Source: DATBJJ01 sp963750915
GTDB lineage: Bacteria; Acidobacteriota; Vicinamibacteria; Vicinamibacterales; 2-12-FULL-66-21
Assembly: GCA_963750915.1 (NCBI GenBank)
Contig: CAVVSF010000002.1
Coordinates: forward strand, 729,572 to 793,571
Reading direction: 5' to 3'
Length of the DNA stretch: 64,000 nucleotides
The notes below the pieces were generated by a model that saw only the letters and a program-made list of their open reading frames with translations, searched no databases and was not told the DNA's origin. A program made the position numbers and the translations under genes. Below are positions 28,982 through 37,600 of this stretch, piece after piece. The first letter of the stretch is position 1; each line of letters starts with the position of its first letter.

Positions 28982-29008
28982 CGCTGGCGCTGGCCGCGCG
29001 CGCCAGCG
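28982..29008. terminator. Bidirectional hairpin between convergent genes
   Basis: A perfect 9-bp stem (CGCTGGCGC at 28982-28990 with its complement at 29000-29008) with a 9-base loop lies between the lipoprotein stop and the stop of the PQQ-dehydrogenase gene. No T-run is present. Confidence 0.45.
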
Positions 29009-29009
29009 A

Positions 29010-31082
29010 TCATCGCCCCGGCGCGGGTTTGGCTTCGAGAGCGAACGCCATCAGGCTGTCGTCAGTTGTCGGATTGTTGAAGAACCCGCCACCCGTGGCA
29101 GTGATCACGACATACTGCCGTCCGTCGCGCCCCTGATAGGTGATCGGCGTCGCTTCGGCAGCGCCGTTCAGCTTGAATGTCCACAACTCTTTGCCAGTCT
29201 TCGCGTCGAAGGCGCGGAAACGGCTGTCGTCGGTGGCGCCCACGAACACGAGGCCGCCTGCCGTCACGATGGTGCCGCCGTTGCCGGGACGACCGGTGTT
29301 CTGCTTGTCCGGCGGCAGGCTGTCGGTCACGCCCAGCGGCACGCGCCAGGCGAACTCGCCCGTGTGCACGTTCACCGCGGTGAGCTGGCCCCATGGCGGC
29401 TGCTGACACATCAACTGCTGCGGATCGGTGCCGTTGCGAATGCTGAAACGGCCGCCGCCGGGCATGCCTTGATACGGGCCGTCGGGATGGACGCGATTGC
29501 CGACGCCGCTTCCCTGGGCAGGTCCTGTCGCGTCGGCTTCACGGTCGCGCAGTCCGGAGACCTGTCCCATCTCGTTCGTGTTCACGAACAGGTACCCGAG
29601 CGCCGGGCTGAACGAGATTCCGCCCCAGTTCACGCCGCCGTGGTTGCCGGGGAACTGCACCCGCAGGCGGTTGTACCAGACCGGCAGGTACGGACCGCCG
29701 AGCTGCATTCCCTCGATCAGCTTTCTGCACGCCGCTTCGAGCTCCGGCGTCACGGTGGCGACGTCCGCGGCCGAGAACGTCATGCGCGACAGCGGCGGCG
29801 GCTTCAGCGGAAAGGGCTGCGTCTTGGCCGCGCGCTCCAGCGGCACTTCGCTCGGCGGCACCGGCCGCTCCTCGACGCCGTAGATGGGTTTCCCGGTCAC
29901 GCGATCGAGCAGGAACAGCATCCCGACCTTGTTAATCGCCGCCACTGCGGCGACCGTCTTGCCGCCCTGACGGACGTCGAGCAGCACCGGCGCGGCCGCC
30001 ATGTCGGCGTCCCAGATGTCGTGGTGCACGACCTGAAAGTGCCAGAGGTACTTGCCGGTGTTGGCGTCGGCGGCGACGAGGCTGGTGCTGAACAGATTGT
30101 CGCCGACGCGATCGCCGCCGTATTGATCGACCGACGGCGCGCCGTAGGGCATGTAGACGATGCCGCGTTCGACGTCGACGGTCATGAAGCCCCACACGTT
30201 GACGCCGGAGCGGTTCTTCCAGCTTTCACCGGCCCACGTGTCGTGGCCCTTCTCTCCCGGCTGCGGCACTGAGTGGAACGTCCATACCAGCTTGCCGCTG
30301 CGCATGTCCCACGCGCGGACGTCGCCGGCCGGCCCGAGCGGCGGGTTCTCCTGCGTCGTGCCGCCCGTGATCACGAGGTTCTTGTAGACGATGGGCGGCG
30401 AGCTGAGGCTGTTGCGTCCCGCCAGCCCGCGCAGGACCTCGGGCGTGTCGAGGTTGACGACGCCCTTGTCGCCGAAGGCCTCGTTGGGCAGGCCGGTCTT
30501 CGCGTCGAGCGAGTAGAGCTTGGCGTCGCTCGTGCCGAAAACGATCTGCGGCGGCGTCTTTCCGTCGCCGCCCCAGTATTCGACGCCACGAGTCGAGGGG
30601 CTGCCGGTCGGCAGCCGGAACGCCCAGATCTCTTTCCCGCTCGACGGGTCCAGCGCCACGACGCGGTAGTACGGCGTCGAGAGGTACATGACGCCGTCGA
30701 TGACGAGCGGCGTCGCCTGGCTCGCGGCGAATCCCGTACCGCCACGGCCGCGACCACGGCCGCGGCCGGCCTCGGGCGGAGGCGTGTCACCGACCGGCGC
30801 GCCGGGGGCCGGGGTCGCGGTTGGCCCGGCGGCGCGGCCCTCCGTCGCCGGGGGCCTCATGTGGTACACCCACGCGACCTTGAGACCGTCGACATTGGCC
30901 GGCGTGATCTCGGTCAGCGGCGAGAAGCGCGTGGCGTTGGCGTCGTGCCCGTACGTCGGCCATTCCTTCGCCGCGGCGCGCCGGGCCGCGTCCGATTGCG
31001 CCTTCAGGCCGGACTCGACGGCGAGGCTCAGGGAGACGCCGGCGGCAATCGCCGCGAGAACCCGCATCGACTGTGTGGGCAT
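29010..31082 (-). CDS. Exported PQQ-dependent dehydrogenase (membrane-GDH-type propeller)
   Basis: A 690-residue quinoprotein with an N-terminal signal peptide (MRVLAAIAAGVSLSLAVES) and no membrane-anchor domain. The eight-bladed propeller contains repeated W-motif segments (WPTYGHDANATRFSPL, ALDPSSGKEIWAF, AFDAKTGKELWTF). HHDIWDAD at 353-360 carries the catalytic Asp of the glucose/quinate dehydrogenase branch, and NKVG at 384-387 the conserved PQQ lysine. A Gly-Arg run at about 106-115 is a low-complexity insertion. It oxidises a sugar or polyol-type substrate in the periplasm. The five-heme cytochrome gene ends 9 bases upstream and is the likely electron acceptor. Confidence 0.9.
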   Translation of the reverse strand: MPTQSMRVLAAIAAGVSLSLAVESGLKAQSDAARRAAAKEWPTYGHDANATRFSPLTEITPANVDGLKVAWVYHMRPPATEGRAAGPTATPAPGAPVGDTPPPEAGRGRGRGRGGTGFAASQATPLVIDGVMYLSTPYYRVVALDPSSGKEIWAFRLPTGSPSTRGVEYWGGDGKTPPQIVFGTSDAKLYSLDAKTGLPNEAFGDKGVVNLDTPEVLRGLAGRNSLSSPPIVYKNLVITGGTTQENPPLGPAGDVRAWDMRSGKLVWTFHSVPQPGEKGHDTWAGESWKNRSGVNVWGFMTVDVERGIVYMPYGAPSVDQYGGDRVGDNLFSTSLVAADANTGKYLWHFQVVHHDIWDADMAAAPVLLDVRQGGKTVAAVAAINKVGMLFLLDRVTGKPIYGVEERPVPPSEVPLERAAKTQPFPLKPPPLSRMTFSAADVATVTPELEAACRKLIEGMQLGGPYLPVWYNRLRVQFPGNHGGVNWGGISFSPALGYLFVNTNEMGQVSGLRDREADATGPAQGSGVGNRVHPDGPYQGMPGGGRFSIRNGTDPQQLMCQQPPWGQLTAVNVHTGEFAWRVPLGVTDSLPPDKQNTGRPGNGGTIVTAGGLVFVGATDDSRFRAFDAKTGKELWTFKLNGAAEATPITYQGRDGRQYVVITATGGGFFNNPTTDDSLMAFALEAKPAPGR

Positions 31083-31091
31083 GAAGCAGTC

Positions 31092-31682
31092 CTATGGATC
31101 GAGTGTATACGGCTCGCGCGCCGCGTGGAGTGGAGCCTGACGCCCGCTGACGAGCAGCGGCAGCGAACGTGGTTCGTGGCAGTCGTTGCAGCCCGTGTAA
31201 ACCTGGATCGCGTCGTGACACCGCCGGCAGCCGAGCATCGTCGTCACGTCGGTCTCCCTCGCGACGACCTCGCGTTCGGCGACCGCGCCGTGGCACTCGA
31301 CGCACGTCACCTCGGCTTCGAGATGCGTGCCGTGCCGCCAGTAGACGTAGTCCGGTGTTCGATAGACGCGGACCCACGGAACCGGCTTGCCCGACGCGGC
31401 AAAGGAGGCCAGCGTCTTGATCGCCGGGCGATCGGCCGCCACCGCGGTGTGGCAGCCCATGCACACGGATGTTGCGGGGTAGGTCATCAGCTTGCCGGCA
31501 TCCGGGTTGACGTGACAGCCGCGGCACTGCAGTCCCATCGCGACATGGCGCTTGTGGCTGAAGGGGATCGGCTGCTCCGGGGCCACGGAACTCGGGGGCT
31601 GGCCGGGCTCGGCGCGCAACGTCATCGCGGCCAGCGCGAGCGTCCAGACCAGGACGATGATGTGGAATCGACGCGGTGACAC
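31092..31682 (-). CDS. Periplasmic five-heme cytochrome c (class III-like)
   Basis: A 196-residue protein from GTG 31682 with a signal peptide (FHIIVLVWTLALAAMTLRA) and five CXXCH motifs: CRGCH, CMGCH, CVECH, CRRCH and CNDCH. FSHKRHVAMGLQCRGCH is the usual first-heme context of cytochrome c3/c7-type proteins, where extra histidines give bis-His ligation. It probably relays electrons. The tight spacing to the PQQ dehydrogenase suggests it accepts electrons from that enzyme; the onward partner is not visible here. Confidence 0.9.
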   Translation of the reverse strand: MSPRRFHIIVLVWTLALAAMTLRAEPGQPPSSVAPEQPIPFSHKRHVAMGLQCRGCHVNPDAGKLMTYPATSVCMGCHTAVAADRPAIKTLASFAASGKPVPWVRVYRTPDYVYWRHGTHLEAEVTCVECHGAVAEREVVARETDVTTMLGCRRCHDAIQVYTGCNDCHEPRSLPLLVSGRQAPLHAAREPYTLDP

Positions 31683-31862
31683 TCAGGCCACCGGGGTCAC
31701 GTGATGGGGTCGCGAACTCACTCGCGCAAAAGTATACCTGTTGCGCCGCCTTCACCACCTTGGAGCGGCGCTCGCGGATGAGTTGCGGTTGACGTAATAT
31801 CAGCGTCGATTGCCGGTCGAACGACCGGTCTCGCTGTGCCGAACGAGAGAGGAACCAACCGT

Positions 31863-32421
31863 ATGCGCTCGAAGTCGCCAGGCAGGTGGCTCGTGGGAGC
31901 GATCGCCATCGCCGCTGCCGTAGCGTCGCTTTCCGCCTCCGGGATCGAACTGCAGGGCCAGCCTCGTCTCAAGGTGCTGGTGCTGCACGGACCCAACCTC
32001 AATCTCCTCGGCCGGCGCGAGCCGCAGATCTACGGCACGACGACACTCGATCAGATCAACGGCCGCCTGTCCGACGCTCGCAAAAGAGCTCGACGTCGAG
32101 CTGATCACCACGCAGTCCAACTCCGAGGGCGTCCTGGTGGACGCGTTCCACAAGCACATGGACGCCGTCGACGGCGCCCTGATCAACGGCGCCGGCCTGA
32201 CCTTCAGCAGCGTGTCACTGCACGATGCGATGAAGGCGATGCCGTTTCCGGTGATCGAGGTGCACATCTCGAACCTCGGGACGCGCGACGAGATCCATCG
32301 TCACTCGATCCTGACCTCGGCCGCGCGCGGCACCGTGATGGGCCTCGGCTGGCGCTCCTACACGTCGGCGCTCCGCGCCGTCGTCGAAATCGTGCGCGAA
32401 GAACGCGCGTCGAAGCGCTGA
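31863..32421 (+). pseudogene. aroQ: Signal-peptide-bearing type II 3-dehydroquinate dehydratase, frameshifted
   Basis: From ATG 31863 a signal peptide (WLVGAIAIAAAVASLSASG) precedes the type II dehydroquinase N-terminus VLVLHGPNLNLLGRREP and the QIYGTTTL segment with the catalytic Tyr region. After about 32080 the frame changes by one base: the rest (AVDGALINGAGLTFSS, FPVIEVHISNLGTRDE with the catalytic His, TSAARGTVMGLGWRSY) is in another frame ending at 32421. Removing one base restores a 185-residue protein with all active-site residues. Cytoplasmic AroQ has no signal peptide, so this is an exported form. It is either a recently broken gene or a base-call error. Confidence 0.85.
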
Positions 32422-32462
32422 GGACGCCATGACCTCGACAGCACTCCGTCGCGTCAGCTTCT

Positions 32463-33314
32463 ATGTGTGTGCCGCCGCCGCTGCGGGCAGGGCTCGGACT
32501 GCTGCTGGCCGGCGGCGCGTCCGCCGCAGCGCAGGAGGGCCGCGGCGGCGGGCGGGGAAGCCAGCCACGGGTTCGCAAAGTCCTGCTCGCCTGGGCCGAC
32601 ACGAGGAACGGACAGGCACAGCATGCCTTCACGTCGCACGCGCTCGCCGTCATCGAGCGGCTCGGCTACGACTCGGGCCTCTGGGACACGTTCATTCGCA
32701 CCGACTCGCACATCATCTTCAACCAGGCGCAGAAGACGGACGGCACGCCCGCGAGCGGCGGTCCGAGCCTGAGCAGTGTCGACGGGATCTTCTTCCTCGG
32801 GCACCGCGCCGTGCCCATCAACGATCAGCAGAAGGCGGAGCTCCTGGCTTTCGTGCGCGGCGGCAAGGGCTTCGTCGCGGCACACACCGGGCTGACCGCG
32901 TTCGAGTCGTGGCCGGAGTTCGGCGAGATGCTCGGCGCGACCTACGGCGGCCACCTTTACACCGGGCCGGGACGGGTCGTCAGCGAGCAGCCGTCCAACC
33001 CGATCGTGAAGCACTGGGGCGGTGCGTTCGACTACAGCGACGAGTTCTACCGTCCAAACGGGCTTGCCCGTGACAAGGTCGACGTGCTGCTGCGGTTCGA
33101 TCCAGCCAGCGCCCCGGCGTCCGGTCTTCCCGCCGACGGTGACTTCCCGCTGGTGTGGGCCAAGTCGTTTGGCCAGGGGCGTGTGGTCTACAGCTCGCTC
33201 TCGCACAGCACCGAGGCGTGGGACGTCAGGAACCTGCAGCTGATGATGTTCGAGGCGATCAAGTGGTCGCTCGGCCTGACCGACGCGCCAGTGCAGCCGC
33301 ATCCGAAGCGTTGA
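32463..33314 (+). CDS. Secreted ThuA-domain protein
   Basis: A 283-residue frame whose core (about residues 38-270) is a ThuA fold (KVLLAWADTRNGQAQ, VDGIFFLGHRAVP, FVRGGKGFVAAHTG, GRVVYSSLSHSTEAW), a glutamine-amidotransferase-like domain of unknown activity often exported in Acidobacteriota and Planctomycetes. The hydrophobic LGLLLAGGASAAAQ marks the end of a signal peptide. A better start may be ATG 32429, 7 bases after the aroQ stop, which gives MTSTALRRVSFYVCAAA in a different frame; a one- or two-base error near 32470-32495 would join them. The annotated ATG gives a poor signal n-region. Confidence 0.8.
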   Translation: MCVPPPLRAGLGLLLAGGASAAAQEGRGGGRGSQPRVRKVLLAWADTRNGQAQHAFTSHALAVIERLGYDSGLWDTFIRTDSHIIFNQAQKTDGTPASGGPSLSSVDGIFFLGHRAVPINDQQKAELLAFVRGGKGFVAAHTGLTAFESWPEFGEMLGATYGGHLYTGPGRVVSEQPSNPIVKHWGGAFDYSDEFYRPNGLARDKVDVLLRFDPASAPASGLPADGDFPLVWAKSFGQGRVVYSSLSHSTEAWDVRNLQLMMFEAIKWSLGLTDAPVQPHPKR

Positions 33315-33454
33315 CCGTGTCACGTCGAGCGGTCTTCTCATCGCCGCCGGCATCGTCATCGACCGGCAGCTCGAGCCGCCAGGGTTGCGGTCATGGATGA
33401 GGTGGCGTATCGTTCGTCCTGTCTCATTGGCAATCACTTGGACAGGAGGCTCAG

Positions 33455-33946
33455 ATGCGGGCAGCGATACAAACCGGACGGCTCTCAATCCTGGCGGTCC
33501 TCGCGGCGTGCGCTCTGGCGCTACCCACCCAGGCGGCGGCGCAGACCTCCGACAACTTCATCGGGACGTGGAAGCTGGACCCTGCGAAATCGACCTACAA
33601 GCCTGGGCCGGGATCAAAGAGCTCGACGCTCACTATCGAGGCCGCGGGGAAGGGGATGAAGGCCTCCATCGACTCCGTCACCGCGACCGGTCCGATGAAG
33701 TGGAGCTACACGGCGACACCGGACGGCCCGGACTCGCCCGTCACCGGCAACCCGAACGCGGAAACAGCGAGCGCGACCATGCCGAGTGCGAACGAGCGGA
33801 TCGTCGTGTTCAAGCGCGGCGGGAAGGTGGCGCTGACGTCGAAGGCTGTCGTGGCGAAGGATGGGAAGGTGATGACCATCACGCAGGATGGCACCGATGC
33901 GAAGGGACAGGCCGTCCAGAACGTTCTCTATTACGTCAAGCAGTAG
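33455..33946 (+). CDS. Secreted lipocalin-like hypothetical protein
   Basis: A 163-residue protein with AGGAGG at ideal distance before ATG 33455 and a clear signal peptide (LSILAVLAACALALPTQAAAQ). The mature part starts DNFIGTWKLDPAKSTYKPG and is predicted beta-rich, like small extracytoplasmic proteins with a GTWKLxxxKS opening. No catalytic motif is seen. It is followed by a strong terminator at 33987-34012, so it is probably monocistronic. Confidence 0.85.
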   Translation: MRAAIQTGRLSILAVLAACALALPTQAAAQTSDNFIGTWKLDPAKSTYKPGPGSKSSTLTIEAAGKGMKASIDSVTATGPMKWSYTATPDGPDSPVTGNPNAETASATMPSANERIVVFKRGGKVALTSKAVVAKDGKVMTITQDGTDAKGQAVQNVLYYVKQ

Positions 33947-33986
33947 CCGCGCCGCAGCGTCGATTCAGCTATGGGAAGACCGGACG

Positions 33987-34012
33987 AGCAGGCCGCCCGC
34001 TGGCGGCCTGCT
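33987..34012 (+). terminator. Hairpin terminator after the 33455 gene
   Basis: A perfect 11-bp stem, AGCAGGCCGCC at 33987-33997 with its complement at 34002-34012, closes a CGCT loop and is followed by TCGTCATTCCT. It lies 40 bases after the stop and also before the stop of the convergent porin gene, so it may serve both strands. Confidence 0.7.
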
Positions 34013-34059
34013 TCGTCATTCCTGATCACGCCTGATCGCGGGCGCAGGGACACGGTGCG

Positions 34060-35601
34060 TCAGAAGGCGAGGACCGTCTGCAGCATCGGCACCCAGCCCG
34101 TCATCCCTGTCGTATACGGAGTAAAGGCGCCGCTGTAAGGAGCCTTGTAAACCTTGAACACTTCTCCGTTGAGCCAGAGCCGCTCGGTCGGGAGGAAATG
34201 CCACTTTATCCCGCCGCCATACTCGTAGGAATCGCCGAACTCCCCGCGCACCCACGATCCGCGGCCATAAATCATCCACTCTTTCGGCGCGATGAAATAT
34301 CCCGCCGAGAGCTCGGCGCCGTGATCGAGGGTAGATGCGATCGGAACCGGTCCGTCGGCTTCGAAATCATTGAGCCAGCGCACGAAATATTGCGCGTTGA
34401 CTGCAAGCCCGTTCCACTTGATGCCGCCGTCGGCGGCCCACATCTTATACGTTGCCTGGTCGACGGTGACACCCGGTGCGAACGCTCCGGTCGAGAAAAA
34501 GAGCACGCCGTCGGAATTGTATAGAGACGTGTTCTCGGGGCTCGATTGGTCGAGATTTGAGAAGCGGTCCTCCCGGGACCTCGTAAACGCGGTACCAATT
34601 CGAATGCGAACGTTGTCCGAGGCGAAGTAATCATCGTACATGTTGCGTGACTTGCCGGGTTCCCCGAAGGGTCCCATCGGTTCCCACCAGACACTGCCGG
34701 AAACGAGCAGGTGCGTATCGATCTTGGCTGCCGAGATATTCAGGGTATTGAGACCGTTGCCGACGAACGCCAGATAGTTCAACCCCTTCGCGGGTTCTCC
34801 GCTGGCCCAGACTCCCTGCGTGAACCCGGGGCGGAAGAAGTTGTCAGCCATGCTCCTGTCGGTACCCGTAAAGAATGGAAACGTGTTGACCAGCGATCGG
34901 CTGCCTGGAACGCCAGTGTAGCCCCCGGTGATCGCGAGGCCCTTGTTGAATTGCCAGCCAATGTTGCTGGCAACGACGATCGACGCGGCCCCGGCCGACG
35001 TCCAGACCGTGAAGCTGTATCGCGCCCTCTGATCGAAAACGTAGCCGCCGAAGATGAACATCGCGCGATTGACCGTGATGTCGTTGCGCGCATGAACCTC
35101 GCGGCTGACGTCCAGATGGTCGTTGTACGTCTCCTCGCTATCCTGGGTGTTGAGATATCGGATCTGGGTATTGATGTTGAACTTCAGCAGGAATGGCACC
35201 TGGGCGTCAGCCGGAGTTTCCCAGATGACCATGCCATCCCGATAGCGGTCGTTGTTGGCCGGCGCCGGGGGAGGGGCCGGCGGCGGCGGAGGGGGTGGCG
35301 GCTGCGGAGGGGCTGGCGGCTGTCCGGAAGTGGTGCCTTGATCTGGCCCCGGCGGTTGTGTACTCAGCGCGGCACTGGCGACGTTCTCCGTGCTGGTCGG
35401 TTGTGTTGGAGGAGATTGTCCCAAGGCGGAAGTCGTGACGAATGAAACTGACGTCAACGCCAAGGCGACCGACGTCGTAATCAGCGCCCGAGATATCGGC
35501 ACCTGCAATGTCCCTCGCAAAGTGAGTGGAAGTAGTGGGGGTGCGACAGTCGCCAGGCCACGGAACTGTCCCATGACCTGGCGAGCCATCGCCGGGAGCA
35601 T
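34060..35601 (-). CDS. Outer-membrane porin-like beta-barrel protein
   Basis: A 513-residue protein with a long N-terminus and a signal-like hydrophobic stretch (ALITTSVALALTSVSFVTTSA), followed by a proline-rich linker (about residues 85-115) and then a beta-barrel with alternating aromatic strands. It ends in phenylalanine (LQTVLAF), typical of outer-membrane barrels recognised by BamA. Segments such as RAMFIFGGYVFDQRARYSFT resemble phosphate-selective porin O/P proteins. It starts 9 bases after the serine dehydratase stop and is probably cotranscribed with it. The long proline-rich spacer could reach or bind peptidoglycan; that is inference. Confidence 0.82.
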   Translation of the reverse strand: MLPAMARQVMGQFRGLATVAPPLLPLTLRGTLQVPISRALITTSVALALTSVSFVTTSALGQSPPTQPTSTENVASAALSTQPPGPDQGTTSGQPPAPPQPPPPPPPPAPPPAPANNDRYRDGMVIWETPADAQVPFLLKFNINTQIRYLNTQDSEETYNDHLDVSREVHARNDITVNRAMFIFGGYVFDQRARYSFTVWTSAGAASIVVASNIGWQFNKGLAITGGYTGVPGSRSLVNTFPFFTGTDRSMADNFFRPGFTQGVWASGEPAKGLNYLAFVGNGLNTLNISAAKIDTHLLVSGSVWWEPMGPFGEPGKSRNMYDDYFASDNVRIRIGTAFTRSREDRFSNLDQSSPENTSLYNSDGVLFFSTGAFAPGVTVDQATYKMWAADGGIKWNGLAVNAQYFVRWLNDFEADGPVPIASTLDHGAELSAGYFIAPKEWMIYGRGSWVRGEFGDSYEYGGGIKWHFLPTERLWLNGEVFKVYKAPYSGAFTPYTTGMTGWVPMLQTVLAF

Positions 35602-35610
35602 AGAAAACGC

Positions 35611-37311
35611 TCAGCAGAGCGTTACGGAGACGGCGAGGCCAGCCTCGCTTGTTTCCTTGTACTTGCTGTTCATCTCTTTCGCGGTCTGGGCCAGCGCCAT
35701 CACGGTCTCGTCGAAACTGATGCGGTGCCTGGACGCGATCTCGTTGCTGGCGATGGCGTAGGCGGTCCAGGCCTTGACGGCCCCGAACGCGCAGCGCTCG
35801 ATGCACGGCACCTGCACGTAACCGGCGACCGGGTCGCAGGTCATGCCCAGGTGATGCTCCAGAGCCGATTCGGCGGCGTTCTCGACGACCAACGATGACG
35901 CGTCGTACGCGGTCGCGGTCAAGGCCGCAGCCATCGACGACGCCACGCCGATCTCTGCCTGGCAGCCGCCCTCGGCCGCCGACAGCGTCGCATGGTGCTT
36001 GCAGAGGTAGCCGATCGCCGCCGCCGCGAGCATGCCGTCACGGATCTTCTGGCGGTCGACTTTCCGGACCTCGAGCAGCCCATAGACCAGCGACGGCATG
36101 ACACCGGCGGAACCGCCGGTCGGAGCGGTGATGACGAGATGTCCGCGCCCGTTCTCTTCGGATGCCGCCAGCGCGAAAGCCGACAGCGCGCCGATCCCGC
36201 GGTCTGCTTCAAACTTGTCGTCCATGGCGCGCTTGTAAACGGACGCGGCCTTGCTGTGCAACTTGATCGGGCCGGGCAGCACGTCGTCCTCGGGCATCGA
36301 CAGCCCCGACTTTACGGTCGCGACCATGGCGTTGATGATCTTGTCGAGGAAGGCATTAACTTCCTCTTCACTCCGGCCCATGATCGACATCTCGTTGGCA
36401 AGCATTACCTTCGCGATCGAGATTTTGTTGCTGTCGGCGTGGGCCCGCAGTTCCTTCATCGTCCTGAAGGCGTACTTCGGGGCGTTCTTCTTCGGGGGGG
36501 TGTAGCCTTTCCACTCGATGAATCCGCCGCCCACTGAGTAGTACTCCTGCTCGAGCAGCACCTCCTTGCCGGCGAGGAGCTTGACCGTCATCGTGTTCGG
36601 GTGCTTGAAGTCACCCTTGGTCGCGTCGTAGATGACGTCCTTGAGGCTGACATCGATCGACTTCGCGCCGAGCTTCACCGGGAACACCTGGTCAGGCTTG
36701 TCTCGCAAGCTGTCCAGGAACAACGGGTCGACCGTGGCTGGTTCTTTCCCGACCAGCCCTGCGAGCGCGGCTCGCTCCGTGCCGTGTCCCTTGCCCGTCG
36801 CGCTGAGGCTCCCAAACAAGTTCACCTGGAGCTTCGTCGCCTTGGCCAGCTTGTCGGCCGGCAGCTTGGCGGCTTGCTGGTAGAAATCATAGGTGATGCG
36901 CATCGGCCCAATCGTGTGCGAGCTGGACGGGCCGGGCCCCACCTTGTAGAACTCGTCCACGGTCGTCAACACCGGTCCCTGCCCCTTCTTCACGACGTTC
37001 AAGTCGGCCGCGAGCGGCGGCGGCGTCCCCTTAGTCCCTTTAGTCTGCGCCGGCGTCTGCGTGGCCTGCGGCGGCAGCGTTGCGACGGCCATCGCCGCCC
37101 TCGCTTCGGCGGAGACAGCGTGACCGGTCATCACGGCGGCAGCACCGCCGACAGCGCTTCGAATCAGGAAATGGCGACGATCAACGCCGGGCGGAACCGT
37201 CGGAGCGAGCAATGGACTTGTGTCCGCCAAGGGATCTTCCGGAGAGACGTGACCGGGGTTCTCCGTCGAGCTGACGGTGTCAGCAACCTTCTCATCGTGC
37301 TTGTTTGACAT
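35611..37311 (-). CDS. sdaA: L-serine ammonia-lyase with a Tat signal
   Basis: A 566-residue protein from ATG 37311. The N-terminus carries a twin-arginine signal: DRRHFLIRSAVGG at 44-56 followed by a hydrophobic region ending AVSAEA. The rest is a full single-chain L-serine dehydratase: the beta domain with VGPGPSSSHTIGPM at 124-137, and the alpha domain with the [4Fe-4S] ligands Cys450, Cys492 and Cys503. These are spaced 42 and 11 residues, as in the Legionella enzyme. The final residue is Cys566, the 'tail-in-mouth' fourth ligand of that family. It deaminates L-serine to pyruvate and ammonia. Known homologues are cytoplasmic, so an exported form is unusual. Operon with the porin. Confidence 0.9.
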   Translation of the reverse strand: MSNKHDEKVADTVSSTENPGHVSPEDPLADTSPLLAPTVPPGVDRRHFLIRSAVGGAAAVMTGHAVSAEARAAMAVATLPPQATQTPAQTKGTKGTPPPLAADLNVVKKGQGPVLTTVDEFYKVGPGPSSSHTIGPMRITYDFYQQAAKLPADKLAKATKLQVNLFGSLSATGKGHGTERAALAGLVGKEPATVDPLFLDSLRDKPDQVFPVKLGAKSIDVSLKDVIYDATKGDFKHPNTMTVKLLAGKEVLLEQEYYSVGGGFIEWKGYTPPKKNAPKYAFRTMKELRAHADSNKISIAKVMLANEMSIMGRSEEEVNAFLDKIINAMVATVKSGLSMPEDDVLPGPIKLHSKAASVYKRAMDDKFEADRGIGALSAFALAASEENGRGHLVITAPTGGSAGVMPSLVYGLLEVRKVDRQKIRDGMLAAAAIGYLCKHHATLSAAEGGCQAEIGVASSMAAALTATAYDASSLVVENAAESALEHHLGMTCDPVAGYVQVPCIERCAFGAVKAWTAYAIASNEIASRHRISFDETVMALAQTAKEMNSKYKETSEAGLAVSVTLC

Positions 37312-37329
37312 GGGGCACCCTGCTTCCTT

Positions 37330-37363
37330 CATCAAGATTCAGCTGGCATCAAGATTCAGCTGG
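37330..37363. repeat. Exact 17-bp tandem duplication
   Basis: CATCAAGATTCAGCTGG occurs at 37330-37346 and is repeated directly at 37347-37363 without mismatch. It sits just upstream of the serine dehydratase gene (minus strand), where copy number could alter promoter spacing. Confidence 0.8.
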
Positions 37364-37558
37364 CGGCGATCCGGGACCTCCCCAGTATCACCTGTAACTT
37401 CCTGGGCCGCGACACGGCCGTGGCTGTGCCGGGGCCAGGCAACCCCTTGCGGGTGCGCCAAAACTCCAATGGCGGGTTCAACGGCGTCCAGCAAAGCGCA
37501 CGTCGTGTGCCAGGGCTGAAGGGCCAGAATTGCGCCTGTTTTTGTCCGTACCGCGCGG

Positions 37559-37600
37559 GGGAGGGAGGCCCGCCTGTCCGGTCAGGCGGAGGCCCCTCCC
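37559..37600 (-). terminator. Large GC-rich hairpin downstream of the GT87 gene
   Basis: Three stem segments pair in register: 37559-37564 with 37595-37600, 37567-37570 with 37591-37594, and 37571-37576 with 37583-37588, around a 6-base loop with two small bulges. It lies 60 bases beyond the GT87 stop on the minus strand, where it probably ends that transcript. Confidence 0.5.

Noticed and set aside
37330..37363. The 17-bp tandem copy as target-site duplications of an inserted element
   Set aside because: The copies are directly adjacent with nothing between them.
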